Assembly (NCBI GenBank): GCA_020027305.1
Contig: JAHRAM010000191.1
Location: forward strand, 1 to 15,829
Source of the DNA: Acidimicrobiia bacterium
Lineage (GTDB): Bacteria > Actinomycetota > Acidimicrobiia > Acidimicrobiales > Hopanoidiivorantaceae
Reading direction: 5' to 3'
Length of the DNA: 15,829 bases
Shown here: positions 1 to 7,323 of the stretch, one piece after another
Position numbering within the stretch: the first letter of the stretch is position 1
How the letters are laid out: each line of letters begins with the position of its first letter
The notes under the pieces: model-generated
Told to the model about the DNA's origin: nothing
What the model saw: the letters and a program-made list of their open reading frames with translations, nothing else
Database searches by the model: none
Program-made: the position numbers and the translations under genes

Positions 1-422
1 ATATTATGAAGTACTGGTAACTTCGTATAGTGAACCAAGTTTTCGGGAGGCTGACAATAAGAGTTATTCATTTTCAAAAATTTTTACATTATATCTATAT
101 ATAGCAATTTAGAATATTTGTTGCTATTTTAGTTTCAATTTTATTTAAGATTTAATTTATTATTATCAAAGCTATGCTAAAGAGCTTTGACTGGTTCAAA
201 AATTCATCGGTATTTTGTTGTTACAAGACTAGACAAGCCGAATGTAAAATAGTTACCAATTCAGCACTAATAACAACAAACGTGCAAAATAAATTAAATT
301 AAATTTCGCAATAGATCAAAGAAAGACTAATGACAATATGACGAAAATAGACTTTGAAGATATGTTGCTATATCAAACAGTGAAATTTGGTTAGTTGCTA
401 TAAAGATTTCTACAATATGTAT
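1..422. other. AT-rich intergenic region, no gene seen
   Basis: No convincing coding region is visible in this left-hand stretch. It is very AT-rich, with runs such as repeated TAAAT. The only clear structure is the 8-bp inverted repeat listed separately at 166-190. The promoter of the gamma-glutamylcyclotransferase-like gene should lie in the right part of this stretch, but I see no convincing -35/-10 pair. Confidence 0.6.
166..190. repeat. 8-bp perfect inverted repeat (hairpin or operator-like dyad)
   Basis: TCAAAGCT (166-173) and its exact reverse complement AGCTTTGA (183-190) flank a 9-nt spacer. No clear T-run follows on either strand, so it is not a standard intrinsic terminator. It could be a regulator binding dyad or a chance match in AT-rich DNA. 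Confidence 0.3.
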
Positions 423-947
423 ATGGTTTACTATTTTGCCTATGGGTCCAATCTTCACCCACTTAGGCTAAGTGAAAGAGTTTCCTCATCGCCAATAGGG
501 GTAACCTCTCTACAAGGCTACAGACTGACATTTCATAAGATAAGCAGTGATGGGTCGGGCAAGTGCAATATAACTAAAACTACTTCCAATAATGATATCG
601 TATATGGCGTCATTTATAAATTGAGCAGATCACAAAAAGCTACCTTGGACAAAATAGAAGGTGTGGGCAACGGCTACAACTGTAAAAAGGTTGCCCTAGA
701 ATTCCGTGGAATAACATATAAATGCCTTGTATATATTGCAGTCCCTAAAAGCATTGATAAAGGTGTGCGCCCATACCATTGGTACAAACAGCTGGTATTA
801 ATGGGGGGCAATTATTGGGAATTCCCCGAACCCTATATCTCCTCTATAAAACAAAATAAATCTATTGCTGATTTAGATATCAAGCGAAGAAATAAGAATA
901 AAAAACTTATCAACAAAATACTTTCCTATGAAAGATTGGGGCGATAG
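423..947 (+). CDS. Gamma-glutamylcyclotransferase-like (GGCT fold) protein
   Basis: The protein opens with the signature of the gamma-glutamylcyclotransferase/AIG2-like fold: VYYFAYGSNL at residues 2-11, where the YGSN loop binds the gamma-glutamyl group. The motif LDKIEGVGNGYN follows about 70 residues later. Its glutamate sits where the family's catalytic acid is found. In the family this enzyme cyclises the gamma-glutamyl moiety to release 5-oxoproline and an amino acid or amine; the substrate here is unknown. The length, 174 aa, is normal for a single domain, and the C-terminus is a Lys/Arg/Asn-rich tail. I chose the ATG at 423 because family members usually begin 2-3 residues before the YFAYGSN strand. 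ATG 417 has a weak AAAGA at a better distance, and an in-frame TTG exists at 387. The gene stands alone and converges on the next one. Confidence 0.88.
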   Translation: MVYYFAYGSNLHPLRLSERVSSSPIGVTSLQGYRLTFHKISSDGSGKCNITKTTSNNDIVYGVIYKLSRSQKATLDKIEGVGNGYNCKKVALEFRGITYKCLVYIAVPKSIDKGVRPYHWYKQLVLMGGNYWEFPEPYISSIKQNKSIADLDIKRRNKNKKLINKILSYERLGR

Positions 948-1020
948 GGGCCCCTCTTAAAAAATTTAATTATTCTATCAAAAAATATTCTTTAAATTTA
1001 GTTTTATGCCCGCAATAGTT

Positions 1021-2997
1021 TTACCCTAACCATTTAATAAAATACAAAATAGAATATACCACAACAATAATTACGGTTAATAGAATTGCAACAGTCGATT
1101 CAGCACGGGAACCTGATTTTGGAAACTTTATGCTAGCAGGCTCTATTTTTTGATTGTGCTGCTCTGATGTTTCGTTTCCTTGCTTTAACTCAGTCCACTG
1201 ACCTCCTCCTACAATAATGGCTTCTGTTCTGCCATGATATAAGTCAAGAAGGTGAAAACATAGATAAGTAAAAATTGTTCCAAATAGAAAAGCAAATATA
1301 TCAAACATAGCTAAAGCCAATTCTGAGGTTGAACTAGGCTTCAATGCTATTGTAAGGCTCACAAGAAATAATGCAAGCAAATTAATTACTACTACCGTAA
1401 CTATCCCGCGCCCACGTTGCTTGCTATAACTGTAGGCAAGAGTATTTAATTTAATAATTGTATTATCTATATACCTTATACTTTCACCTGATATTTGAGG
1501 TTCTTCTCGTTTGGCATTTAATTTTTTTATGATTTCAGCATAATCTTCTTCAATTCTTTTTACATCAGTCGCTTCCTTCAAATCGTTCAAAGAATCCAAA
1601 ATTTCTATATCTTTAGGAAAACAAACTTTTAATCGCTGAAGCAGGGAAAAAATGATTCCTTCCTCACGATTCGTACGCTCTTGAATAGCATTGATTTCAA
1701 AAGTAAGTAACAGTGCAAAAATCGTAGCACCTGCCGCTACAAACGCATAATAATCCCCCACCTGCAGGTCAAGTCTTTCTATGTTATCGCTCCACCAGTC
1801 CAAATTATCTCGAAAAAATACTATGACTCCAAAAACTTGTAAGGCTATAACCAATGAAGTGAGTCCAAACCTCTTTTCCTCGTGTTTAAAGTTGATTATT
1901 GTATTCAATGACACTACTCCAAACAGCCCAGCAATAAACCAAGCCCAATTCAATGAGAGGATATCAGATATTTGATTAATCGATTTGAAGAGTGAGTTGC
2001 GGAATGGATACAGTATCAACAAAAAAACTACCGCAAAAACTGGTGTTGAGTATCTAACGGCATGTACTCGTAAATCTTTGCCAACAAAACTGCCTCGCGC
2101 ACTAAACAAAAGTCCGAAAAATGATAATGAACCACCTAATATTAAAGTAAGAATTGCCCCTCTTAAACTAACTGAACCGTTTAAATCTTGAAAAACATTT
2201 AGGACTCTTAGAATCCCGAAGCCAATAAATCCAATAAGGGCTGCTGTAAATGAATTGGTCAAATTCAGAAACATACGAATGCCTAATTTCTTTTTTTCTC
2301 TTGCAATGTCTTCCAAATTAGAAAAATGACTTTGAGCAATTCTTGTTGCTTGATTCAAAAGCCCACTATTTTGCAAAATTAGAACTAAAACAATGGCAAG
2401 CAGTAAAAGTCCAAAAATATATTCTCCATCAAAAGAGACTGCACTTACACTGTTAACAGTATTAGAAAGAACGATTAAGGTGGTCGCTCCAAATGTTAGA
2501 ATCGTAAGGATAAATGTACGCCTACTAAAAGAGTGTTCACTATTTGAAGTTCTTGAAAAAATAATTATAAAAAATATTGGCCACATTTCAAAAAACACAG
2601 CGGCAACTGTAGGGTGAATATATTTTAATGACCATGCGAACAAGAGAAAACGGGCATTCCTAACAAGAATTAGTATTGAGCGGCTATTGAAGATATTAAA
2701 GATAGATGGTATTTTTGGGTTAGACCTTGAATCACCCCAAATGGGTTTAAACCTAAGATGTTCATTAAGGATTTTTTGCCTCATTGGTAAACGTAATAAA
2801 TCCCTGTGTCTTGCCCAAAGATAAATTATACTTATGCAAACGTTGCCCAAATTCCAAAACCCAACAAATAGAAAAGGATTGGCAACACCACCTGAAATAA
2901 GAGTTGCTGCTGGAATCGCTCCAAAAATTGCACTTGAAATTAAGATGTCAAACAATCCTCGATAATTAGAATTTGTTTGATTTGTTGAAATAGGCAT
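1021..2997 (-). CDS. Large polytopic membrane protein #1, EamA/DMT-related with extra C-terminal region
   Basis: The 658-aa protein has about 15 hydrophobic segments. Twelve lie in residues 15-437. A charged region of about 100 residues follows (438-535), then two more segments (about 537-586), a hydrophilic stretch, and a last helix near 634-655. The first half resembles the EamA/DMT transporter family, notably NPFLFVGFWNLGN (about 40-52) and HPTVAAVFFEMWPIFF (about 127-142), but it is about twice the usual 300-aa length. It is a clear paralogue of the membrane protein at 8637-10658. Shared blocks include FGL(T/S)SLVI near 376, the FALL.(A/T)FEI helix end near 430 and F(H)LLDL near 580. Substrate and direction of transport are unknown; a sensor role is equally possible. 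ATG 2997 has no obvious SD, but a perfect TATAAT lies about 45 nt upstream. Confidence 0.8.
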   Translation of the reverse strand: MPISTNQTNSNYRGLFDILISSAIFGAIPAATLISGGVANPFLFVGFWNLGNVCISIIYLWARHRDLLRLPMRQKILNEHLRFKPIWGDSRSNPKIPSIFNIFNSRSILILVRNARFLLFAWSLKYIHPTVAAVFFEMWPIFFIIIFSRTSNSEHSFSRRTFILTILTFGATTLIVLSNTVNSVSAVSFDGEYIFGLLLLAIVLVLILQNSGLLNQATRIAQSHFSNLEDIAREKKKLGIRMFLNLTNSFTAALIGFIGFGILRVLNVFQDLNGSVSLRGAILTLILGGSLSFFGLLFSARGSFVGKDLRVHAVRYSTPVFAVVFLLILYPFRNSLFKSINQISDILSLNWAWFIAGLFGVVSLNTIINFKHEEKRFGLTSLVIALQVFGVIVFFRDNLDWWSDNIERLDLQVGDYYAFVAAGATIFALLLTFEINAIQERTNREEGIIFSLLQRLKVCFPKDIEILDSLNDLKEATDVKRIEEDYAEIIKKLNAKREEPQISGESIRYIDNTIIKLNTLAYSYSKQRGRGIVTVVVINLLALFLVSLTIALKPSSTSELALAMFDIFAFLFGTIFTYLCFHLLDLYHGRTEAIIVGGGQWTELKQGNETSEQHNQKIEPASIKFPKSGSRAESTVAILLTVIIVVVYSILYFIKWLG

Positions 2998-3042
2998 AAA
3001 TTAGAAATTAAAAATAACGAACAATTGCTTTACACTCTCTAT

Positions 3043-3048
3043 ATTATA
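3043..3048 (-). promoter_or_regulatory. Candidate -10 box for membrane protein #1
   Basis: The - strand reads TATAAT here, a perfect sigma70-type -10 hexamer 45 nt before ATG 2997, which predicts a leader of about 40 nt. The -35 is poor: TTGGCA at 3068-3063 gives only a 14-nt spacer, while a 17-nt spacer gives GTCTTG. Confidence 0.42.
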
Positions 3049-3328
3049 ACCATAAGATTATTTGCCAAGACTATAGGGTGGGATTGACCATCTATTAACC
3101 TAGTTAAAGTTTCATTTTTCTTGCTCATATTTTTTGAGGTAGTGCACTTTTAAATAGAGTCACACAAAGCAATTAAAAATATAGCTTTTAACAATTGTTG
3201 CCTAATACAAAAACAGTATTTTTGTTATCTGTATTTTTGCTTTCAACCGTTTTCCTATCAATAACAAAAACTTAGACATTAATCGTTAATTTTTCTTAAC
3301 TCGGTTTTTTGCCACAAAAGAGCTTTAC

Positions 3329-3358
3329 TTGCAAAGATGCTTATATTCGCTATACAAT
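3329..3358 (+). promoter_or_regulatory. Candidate promoter upstream of the isochorismatase-family gene
   Basis: TTGCAA at 3329-3334 is followed 18 nt later by TACAAT at 3353-3358 (overlapping TATACA at 3351, spacer 16). The start point would fall near 3365, just before the terminator-like hairpin at 3373-3405. A transcript to the gene would therefore cross that hairpin. The match to consensus is moderate. Confidence 0.3.
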
Positions 3359-3372
3359 TCTCAATATGCTTT

Positions 3373-3405
3373 GGGGGAGGTGCCTATACATTACTCCCCT
3401 TTTTT
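3373..3405 (+). terminator. Intrinsic-terminator-like hairpin inside the 5' region of the isochorismatase gene
   Basis: GGGGAG (3374-3379) pairs with CTCCCC (3394-3399) across a 14-nt loop, and a G-U pair can extend the stem by one. Six T residues follow directly (3400-3405). The T-run lies only on the + side, so the element is oriented rightward. No + strand gene ends upstream within 2 kb. It is therefore either a leader attenuator for the gene starting at 3526, the end of a short RNA, or a chance structure. Confidence 0.5.
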
Positions 3406-3525
3406 CTATTTTTGCTATCCCTATTACTCAAATGTAAAAATTGGGGAAAAGTGCAATTTGTGGGGTGGGGATTTTATGCTGTGGCTTTTTGGGTTGATTG
3501 ATTGGCGGTGTTAAAATTTGCTGAG

Positions 3526-4083
3526 ATGTCATCAGCAGAAACTAGTTCTTCAAATAATACAACAGCCCCCATCGACACCATTATTGTTGTAGATGTGCAA
3601 AAAGGTTTTTTGACAAATTCTGCAGCAAAAGAGCTTCCACAAAAAATTAAAGATTTCCTTGATGCCAATTCGTTTACACACAAAATTTTTACTCGCTTCA
3701 TTAACCCTGGCCCTTCTGGCCCGTATGAGCAAATTCTTGATTGGAGCAGGTTAAGCGGTGGTGAGGAAATTGAAATTGCTGAGGAGTTGGAAGACTACCC
3801 TACATTGACCATTGATAAAAATGCCTACACTCCATTTATGGAAAATACGCTTGGCGATTTTTTGAATGATAACAACATTCGCCAAGCCCTCGTCTGTGGA
3901 ATTGATACCGATGCTTGCGTGCTACAAACAGCTATTGGTCTTTTTGAGCGAAACATCCACCCCATTGTATTGTCTGATTTATGTGTGAATCATGTCGACC
4001 AAAAATATCACGATGCCGCGCTTTTGATTCTTGGTTATCTCATTGGCGAGGAAAACGTTCGAGAATCTAACTCCGCTGTGTGA
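3526..4083 (+). CDS. Isochorismatase-family cysteine hydrolase
   Basis: The 185-aa protein has the complete catalytic triad of the isochorismatase-like hydrolase family: Asp23 in VVDVQKGF, Lys98 in TIDKNAYTPF, and Cys131 in GIDTDACVLQTA. The run before the cysteine carries the usual cis-peptide neighbourhood. Family members hydrolyse amides or ethers of small molecules (nicotinamide, N-carbamoyl compounds, isochorismate), and the exact substrate cannot be read from the sequence. The protein is cytoplasmic, with no signal peptide. I chose ATG 3526 because residues before it have no family counterpart; GTG 3508 and TTG 3502 are in frame, and none has a strong SD. The gene sits behind a terminator-like hairpin, which suggests attenuation. 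It is followed 60 nt later by the CorA-shaped gene on the same strand, so they may be co-transcribed. Confidence 0.88.
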   Translation: MSSAETSSSNNTTAPIDTIIVVDVQKGFLTNSAAKELPQKIKDFLDANSFTHKIFTRFINPGPSGPYEQILDWSRLSGGEEIEIAEELEDYPTLTIDKNAYTPFMENTLGDFLNDNNIRQALVCGIDTDACVLQTAIGLFERNIHPIVLSDLCVNHVDQKYHDAALLILGYLIGEENVRESNSAV

Positions 4084-4143
4084 GAAATCTAACAATAATA
4101 CTTTTCAATGAAAATTGACTCTAACCTCCTAACAAAACTTTAG

Positions 4144-5436
4144 ATGGCAAAAGTAAACGAAATCTATCGGGTTTCTATCATTCCTTTTTATTTGGGAAAT
4201 CGTATTAACAAACTTTTTCCCACCAAAAAGAGGGGGGGACAAAAAAGACAAACCAAGCTGTCTGAGCTAAAAACCGCTGGTTTTAATTTGGTGGATGAAA
4301 ATTATGTGGTCGCAAACAAATTGAATATCTTAAAGTACGCTCATCTACTTGAGGTTGAAAATGATATTTTCCACTATGATGCCACTGGCATTGAATTCAA
4401 CCTCTATATTACAAAATCAGGTTTTGGGATTATCCAGTATGAAGAACGCCAAGAATTTGAAGGCGACTTCTTAAATTTGGAAGCTACCGCGAACTTAGTT
4501 GAAAGGCGACGAGAATTCCATCGCTCTATATGCGCTACAAATTCCAAACACGAAATTATTGCCACTGCAAAACAATTTACAAAAATACTTGCAGCGGGTA
4601 AGCACCCCAAGCTAGCCAATTATGTGTTCTCATATTTTGCCTTTTCCTTAAATGAAGAGCTTCCCAAAATAGATGTTACTTGGCTAAAAAATCAACCAAG
4701 TAAAGATTTTCAAAAGTATGTTTGGGCTCTGCTTCACCCATCACGCTTTTCTGGCAACACAAAAGAAATGATTGAGAACTTTCAACTAACTGATGATGAC
4801 TTTATGCAATTGGAAAAGGGCGACATCGACCCAAAAATTAACGTGCTTGGATTGGCGTCTTGGTCAAGCCTATTAATTTTTGCTCCTAGGGAAAGTGAAG
4901 GTGCTACTAATTTTCGTGACATTCTTGCGCTTTATGAGTCTATGGAAGTTCGCACACAGCTTGCTTGGTCAATCGCACATATGATTGAAAAAGACTGTCA
5001 AGAAGAACTCAACTTAGACCGTGAAACAGGAGTTCTAGATAGCCACCGCAAGAGTCTCAGCCTGCTCACCAATTTCTCAGAGATTCCAAATGCTGATGTT
5101 AGTGGCCGAGATAGGAAAATTTGGGATGGGTTGCGAGAAACAAGTTCGCTAGAGCTACAAATAAACTCTGCAAAAGAAGTTTATGAATTGCTTGACGATA
5201 GAGAAAAAGGGAAAGCGGGAAAGAACGCAGAAAGAAACCAATTTTGGTTTGCTGCAACTGCAGCTGTATTTACTCTAGTGAGTGTATTTTACGGCCTTCC
5301 ACTTGTACATGGGCTAAGCCAATGGTGGCTATTTCTGCTGTTACCCTTCATTTTGCTCCTTCCAATTATTAGCAAACGTAGCAGGAGACTATTTCAGAGA
5401 ATTGAAAAGTGGCTCTATAGAAAAGAAAATAGATGA
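4144..5436 (+). CDS. Unknown protein: large soluble N-terminus with two C-terminal membrane helices (CorA-shaped)
   Basis: I do not recognise the first 360 residues. They are mixed helix/strand, rich in Lys, Glu and Asn, with no signal peptide. A long, probably helical, charged segment (about 335-364) leads into two membrane helices at about 367-386 and 394-410, joined by a short loop, and a basic tail (KRSRRLFQRIEKWLYRK) follows. This layout is that of the CorA/2-TM GxN divalent-cation channel superfamily. At the end of helix 1 the sequence is FYGLPLV, where CorA has YGMNF, so the conserved GMN selectivity motif is missing. If it is a CorA relative it is degenerate; an unrelated tail-anchored effector is equally possible. 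ATG 4144 has no clear SD; the gene follows the hydrolase by 60 nt and converges on the lipoprotein gene. Confidence 0.75.
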   Translation: MAKVNEIYRVSIIPFYLGNRINKLFPTKKRGGQKRQTKLSELKTAGFNLVDENYVVANKLNILKYAHLLEVENDIFHYDATGIEFNLYITKSGFGIIQYEERQEFEGDFLNLEATANLVERRREFHRSICATNSKHEIIATAKQFTKILAAGKHPKLANYVFSYFAFSLNEELPKIDVTWLKNQPSKDFQKYVWALLHPSRFSGNTKEMIENFQLTDDDFMQLEKGDIDPKINVLGLASWSSLLIFAPRESEGATNFRDILALYESMEVRTQLAWSIAHMIEKDCQEELNLDRETGVLDSHRKSLSLLTNFSEIPNADVSGRDRKIWDGLRETSSLELQINSAKEVYELLDDREKGKAGKNAERNQFWFAATAAVFTLVSVFYGLPLVHGLSQWWLFLLLPFILLLPIISKRSRRLFQRIEKWLYRKENR

Positions 5437-5477
5437 AGCGAAACAAATTTCAAATCTTTAGCAGGAATTTTGTGGGG

Positions 5478-6878
5478 CTAGTAGCCTGAACTTCCGCTGC
5501 TGTGTTCTCCCCCGCTTCCTTCTGAACTTTCGCCGCTACCGCCTTCAGATCCTTCACTTCCGCTACTACCCTCATTGCTACTACCTTCAGATCTTTCACT
5601 ACCGCCTCCTTCATTGCCGTGGCTACCTTCGGCGTTTTCACCACCATCACTTCCTTCACCGCCAGAGCTACCGCCTTCGGAATTGCCAACTTCTACATGG
5701 GGAGACCAGCCATCAAAGTTGCTTACTTGGGAAGCTGGGAGCCTAACGGAAAGTGATTGTCTAGGGGCAATATCAGTTGGAGTGGTGGGACCAAGCTCGG
5801 CTACAATATTTCCTGACTGGCCGTCTGTTAGATGAACCTCAACCCTTGCTCGTGTTAGGGTTTGATTTGTTGTGTTGAACACTGTTCCAATAAAAGCATT
5901 TTGTGCTTGGTCATATCTCATCTCTAATCTGGCGCCATTTTTTGTGACATCATATATTGCTGTTAGAGCCAGCTGATTTCCGCCTTCTTCCGAGCCAGAC
6001 TTTGCCACATTTCCTGTGCAAAGTGTTACTTCAGGGTGAATCTGCCATCCTTGAAAACTCGGTGTTCCGCTGGGAACAGCAAGACTAAAATCTTTCTTTT
6101 GGTTTGCCTGAAAAGTGCCGACATTTGAAGGTCCCAGCTCTTTAACGGTTCTGGTGCTCTGGGTGGTGCCTTGCTTGAGGTTGAACTCTAGAAGCACACC
6201 GCACAGAGACTCGGTGAGGGTATTGGTCAAAACACCTGAAAAGGTTCCACCGTTTTGGTCGTATTCCAAAAATACTCCTAACCCGTTGATTATTCCTTCC
6301 CAAGATTTCTGGCTCAACGGGATGACAGGGCTTGCTGCCACATCGCCTCCGCTAGGATTATGCCCAGAACCTGTGATGTTTGGAATGGAACCTTCTGAGC
6401 TACCTTCGCTTCCGCCTTCATTGCCGTGGTTTTCACCACCATCACCGCCGCTGTTACCACCATGTTCTCCATTGCTTTCGCTGTCTAAGGTACTATTTCC
6501 TTCGCGACCTTCTGAACCCTCAGAGCTATTTTCGCTGCCTTCATTGCTTTCATTGTTTGCAACTTCACCTGAGCCTTCACGCCTGTCATGTTCTTCTTCG
6601 GTTCTCACCGAACCAGTATGATTGCAAGCTGCTGCAACAATACCAAGCGACCCAACAACTGCTAGCAGAAAAAAGGCAGCTCTTTTAAACAGACTTTTCT
6701 TAACTGTGTGGCTTGTTATGGCGTTGTTTTTTGTGTCGCTGCTTGTTATGGCGTTTGCTGTATCGTTTGCTATGTCATTGTTTGCCATATTATTGCCTGC
6801 CATATTTATTTTATTGCCTTTTCCTTCTTGTTGATTAATTTTTTGTTTGGTATTATTTGTTTTATTTTGTATAAGCAT
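5478..6878 (-). CDS. Ser/Gly/Glu-rich putative lipoprotein with two FxLYD-like beta domains
   Basis: From ATG 6878 the product is 466 aa. A basic patch (KKSLFKR, 60-66) and a hydrophobic stretch (67-84) end in VAAAC, a permissive lipobox with Cys85 as the lipidation site. Residues 100-175 and 398-466 are low complexity, dominated by Glu, Gly and Ser (EGSEG, GGEH units). Between them lie two related beta domains, about 192-287 and 303-397, sharing F.G...NT, ELGP and F(Q/D)GW..H.EV. Proteins with this domain between Glu/Gly/Ser tracts are known in environmental bacteria; function unknown, probably a surface-exposed binding or spacer protein. I chose ATG 6878 because AGAGGAAG lies about 10 nt before it; ATG 6803 behind GAAGGAAAAGG is an alternative. 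Either way the N-region before the signal is unusually long (35-60 aa) and itself repetitive. Confidence 0.78.
   Translation of the reverse strand: MLIQNKTNNTKQKINQQEGKGNKINMAGNNMANNDIANDTANAITSSDTKNNAITSHTVKKSLFKRAAFFLLAVVGSLGIVAAACNHTGSVRTEEEHDRREGSGEVANNESNEGSENSSEGSEGREGNSTLDSESNGEHGGNSGGDGGENHGNEGGSEGSSEGSIPNITGSGHNPSGGDVAASPVIPLSQKSWEGIINGLGVFLEYDQNGGTFSGVLTNTLTESLCGVLLEFNLKQGTTQSTRTVKELGPSNVGTFQANQKKDFSLAVPSGTPSFQGWQIHPEVTLCTGNVAKSGSEEGGNQLALTAIYDVTKNGARLEMRYDQAQNAFIGTVFNTTNQTLTRARVEVHLTDGQSGNIVAELGPTTPTDIAPRQSLSVRLPASQVSNFDGWSPHVEVGNSEGGSSGGEGSDGGENAEGSHGNEGGGSERSEGSSNEGSSGSEGSEGGSGESSEGSGGEHSSGSSGY
6711..6755. repeat. Short direct repeat in the N-region of the lipoprotein gene
   Basis: The 15-mer GCTTGTTATGGCGTT occurs at 6711-6725 and 6741-6755, a 30-nt period. 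On the coding strand it encodes the repeated peptide NAITS. The flanking codons are also repetitive (ANNDIAND, ANDTANA), so this part of the gene looks built by local duplication. Confidence 0.6.
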
Positions 6879-7107
6879 TTTGCTTCTTTCTTCCTCTTTT
6901 ATCTTTCTGTTATCTTTCCGTTGGTGGAACTTACAATAATTAAATCGACTTACACCAAATAGTATGTCTCGCCCATATAAGAGCAACATAACCCAAATTT
7001 AAACCCAATGTAAGCTACAAATAAATTTTAGATAAGTAGAACAACGAGCTATTTGACATGATTGTGTATTGCTTGGGAAAAGCTCAATTCCTACAAAACC
7101 ACAAAAA

Positions 7108-7323
7108 TTACTTTTGCGAATTCCCCTCAAGCACTTTTTTACCTTTATCGGTTAAGCGATATTTTTGATTTTCATTAGTCGGCTGGTCAGGTATTGTCAT
7201 CTCAATTAAGTCCAATTCAAGTGCTGGCTTGAGATATTTTTTTCGAAAGTTTTCTCTATCTTTTAGCTTTAGTATTTCTTGAATTTCTTCTCTGCTCATT
7301 TCGCTTTTAATAATGGACAGCAT
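7108..7323 (-). CDS. Detached winged-helix domain of DUF4062 regulator #1 (71-aa frame)
   Basis: This small frame encodes what should be the C-terminus of the gene at 7307-8569. MSREEIQEILKLKDRENFRKKYLKPAL and DLIEMTIPDQP..ENQKYRLTDKGK align without gaps to the last about 70 residues of the paralogue at 12061-13593, where the winged helix is fused in frame. The domain is a DNA-binding-type winged helix. It overlaps the upstream frame by 17 nt and is offset by one base, so translational coupling at ATG 7323 is conceivable, although no good SD precedes it. The break coincides with an 11-nt tandem repeat. The fragment therefore most likely represents the OFF state of a slippage switch, a recent frameshift mutation, or a sequencing/assembly error. 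Confidence 0.75.
   Translation of the reverse strand: MLSIIKSEMSREEIQEILKLKDRENFRKKYLKPALELDLIEMTIPDQPTNENQKYRLTDKGKKVLEGNSQK

Larger units (their letters stand above)
2998..3525. other. Divergent intergenic region of about 530 bp
   Basis: This stretch separates the leftward membrane gene from the rightward isochorismatase gene and should hold promoters for both. It is AT-rich and contains several short dyads: ACAATTGT near 3191-3198, and ACAAAAA...TTTTTGT at 3207-3225 with a 5-nt loop. The best structured element is the terminator-like hairpin at 3373-3405. A frame from TTG 3329 to 3514 is open for 61 codons with no family resemblance. Its last part, starting at ATG 3476 behind a G-rich sequence, would encode a 12-residue peptide overlapping the candidate upstream starts (TTG 3502, GTG 3508) of the isochorismatase gene. 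I treat it as unproven. Confidence 0.5.

Noticed and set aside
17..29. A 13-mer matching a loxP arm at 12 of 13 positions
   Set aside because: Only one arm is present. The nearby GAAGT segment is in the wrong order and spacing for a recombination site, and a match of this kind is plausible by chance.
945..975. GC-rich palindrome AGGGGCCCCT followed by A/T runs after the first gene
   Set aside because: The palindrome has no loop and cannot form a normal terminator stem, and no clean T-run follows it.
3329..3514. 61-codon open frame before the isochorismatase gene
   Set aside because: It starts at TTG, crosses the terminator-like hairpin and has no recognisable family. Only its last 12 codons could matter as a leader, which I left as a hypothesis.
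5575..6834. Several + strand open frames opposite the lipoprotein gene, rich in Pro, Ser and Leu
   Set aside because: They are antisense readings of Glu/Gly/Ser repeat codons, which rarely give stops. The - strand frame has an SD, signal sequence and folded domains.
7307..7323. Programmed ribosomal frameshifting at the regulator #1 break
   Set aside because: No slippery heptamer or downstream stem is evident at the overlap, and the repeat-number explanation accounts for the offset directly. Not excluded without protein data.
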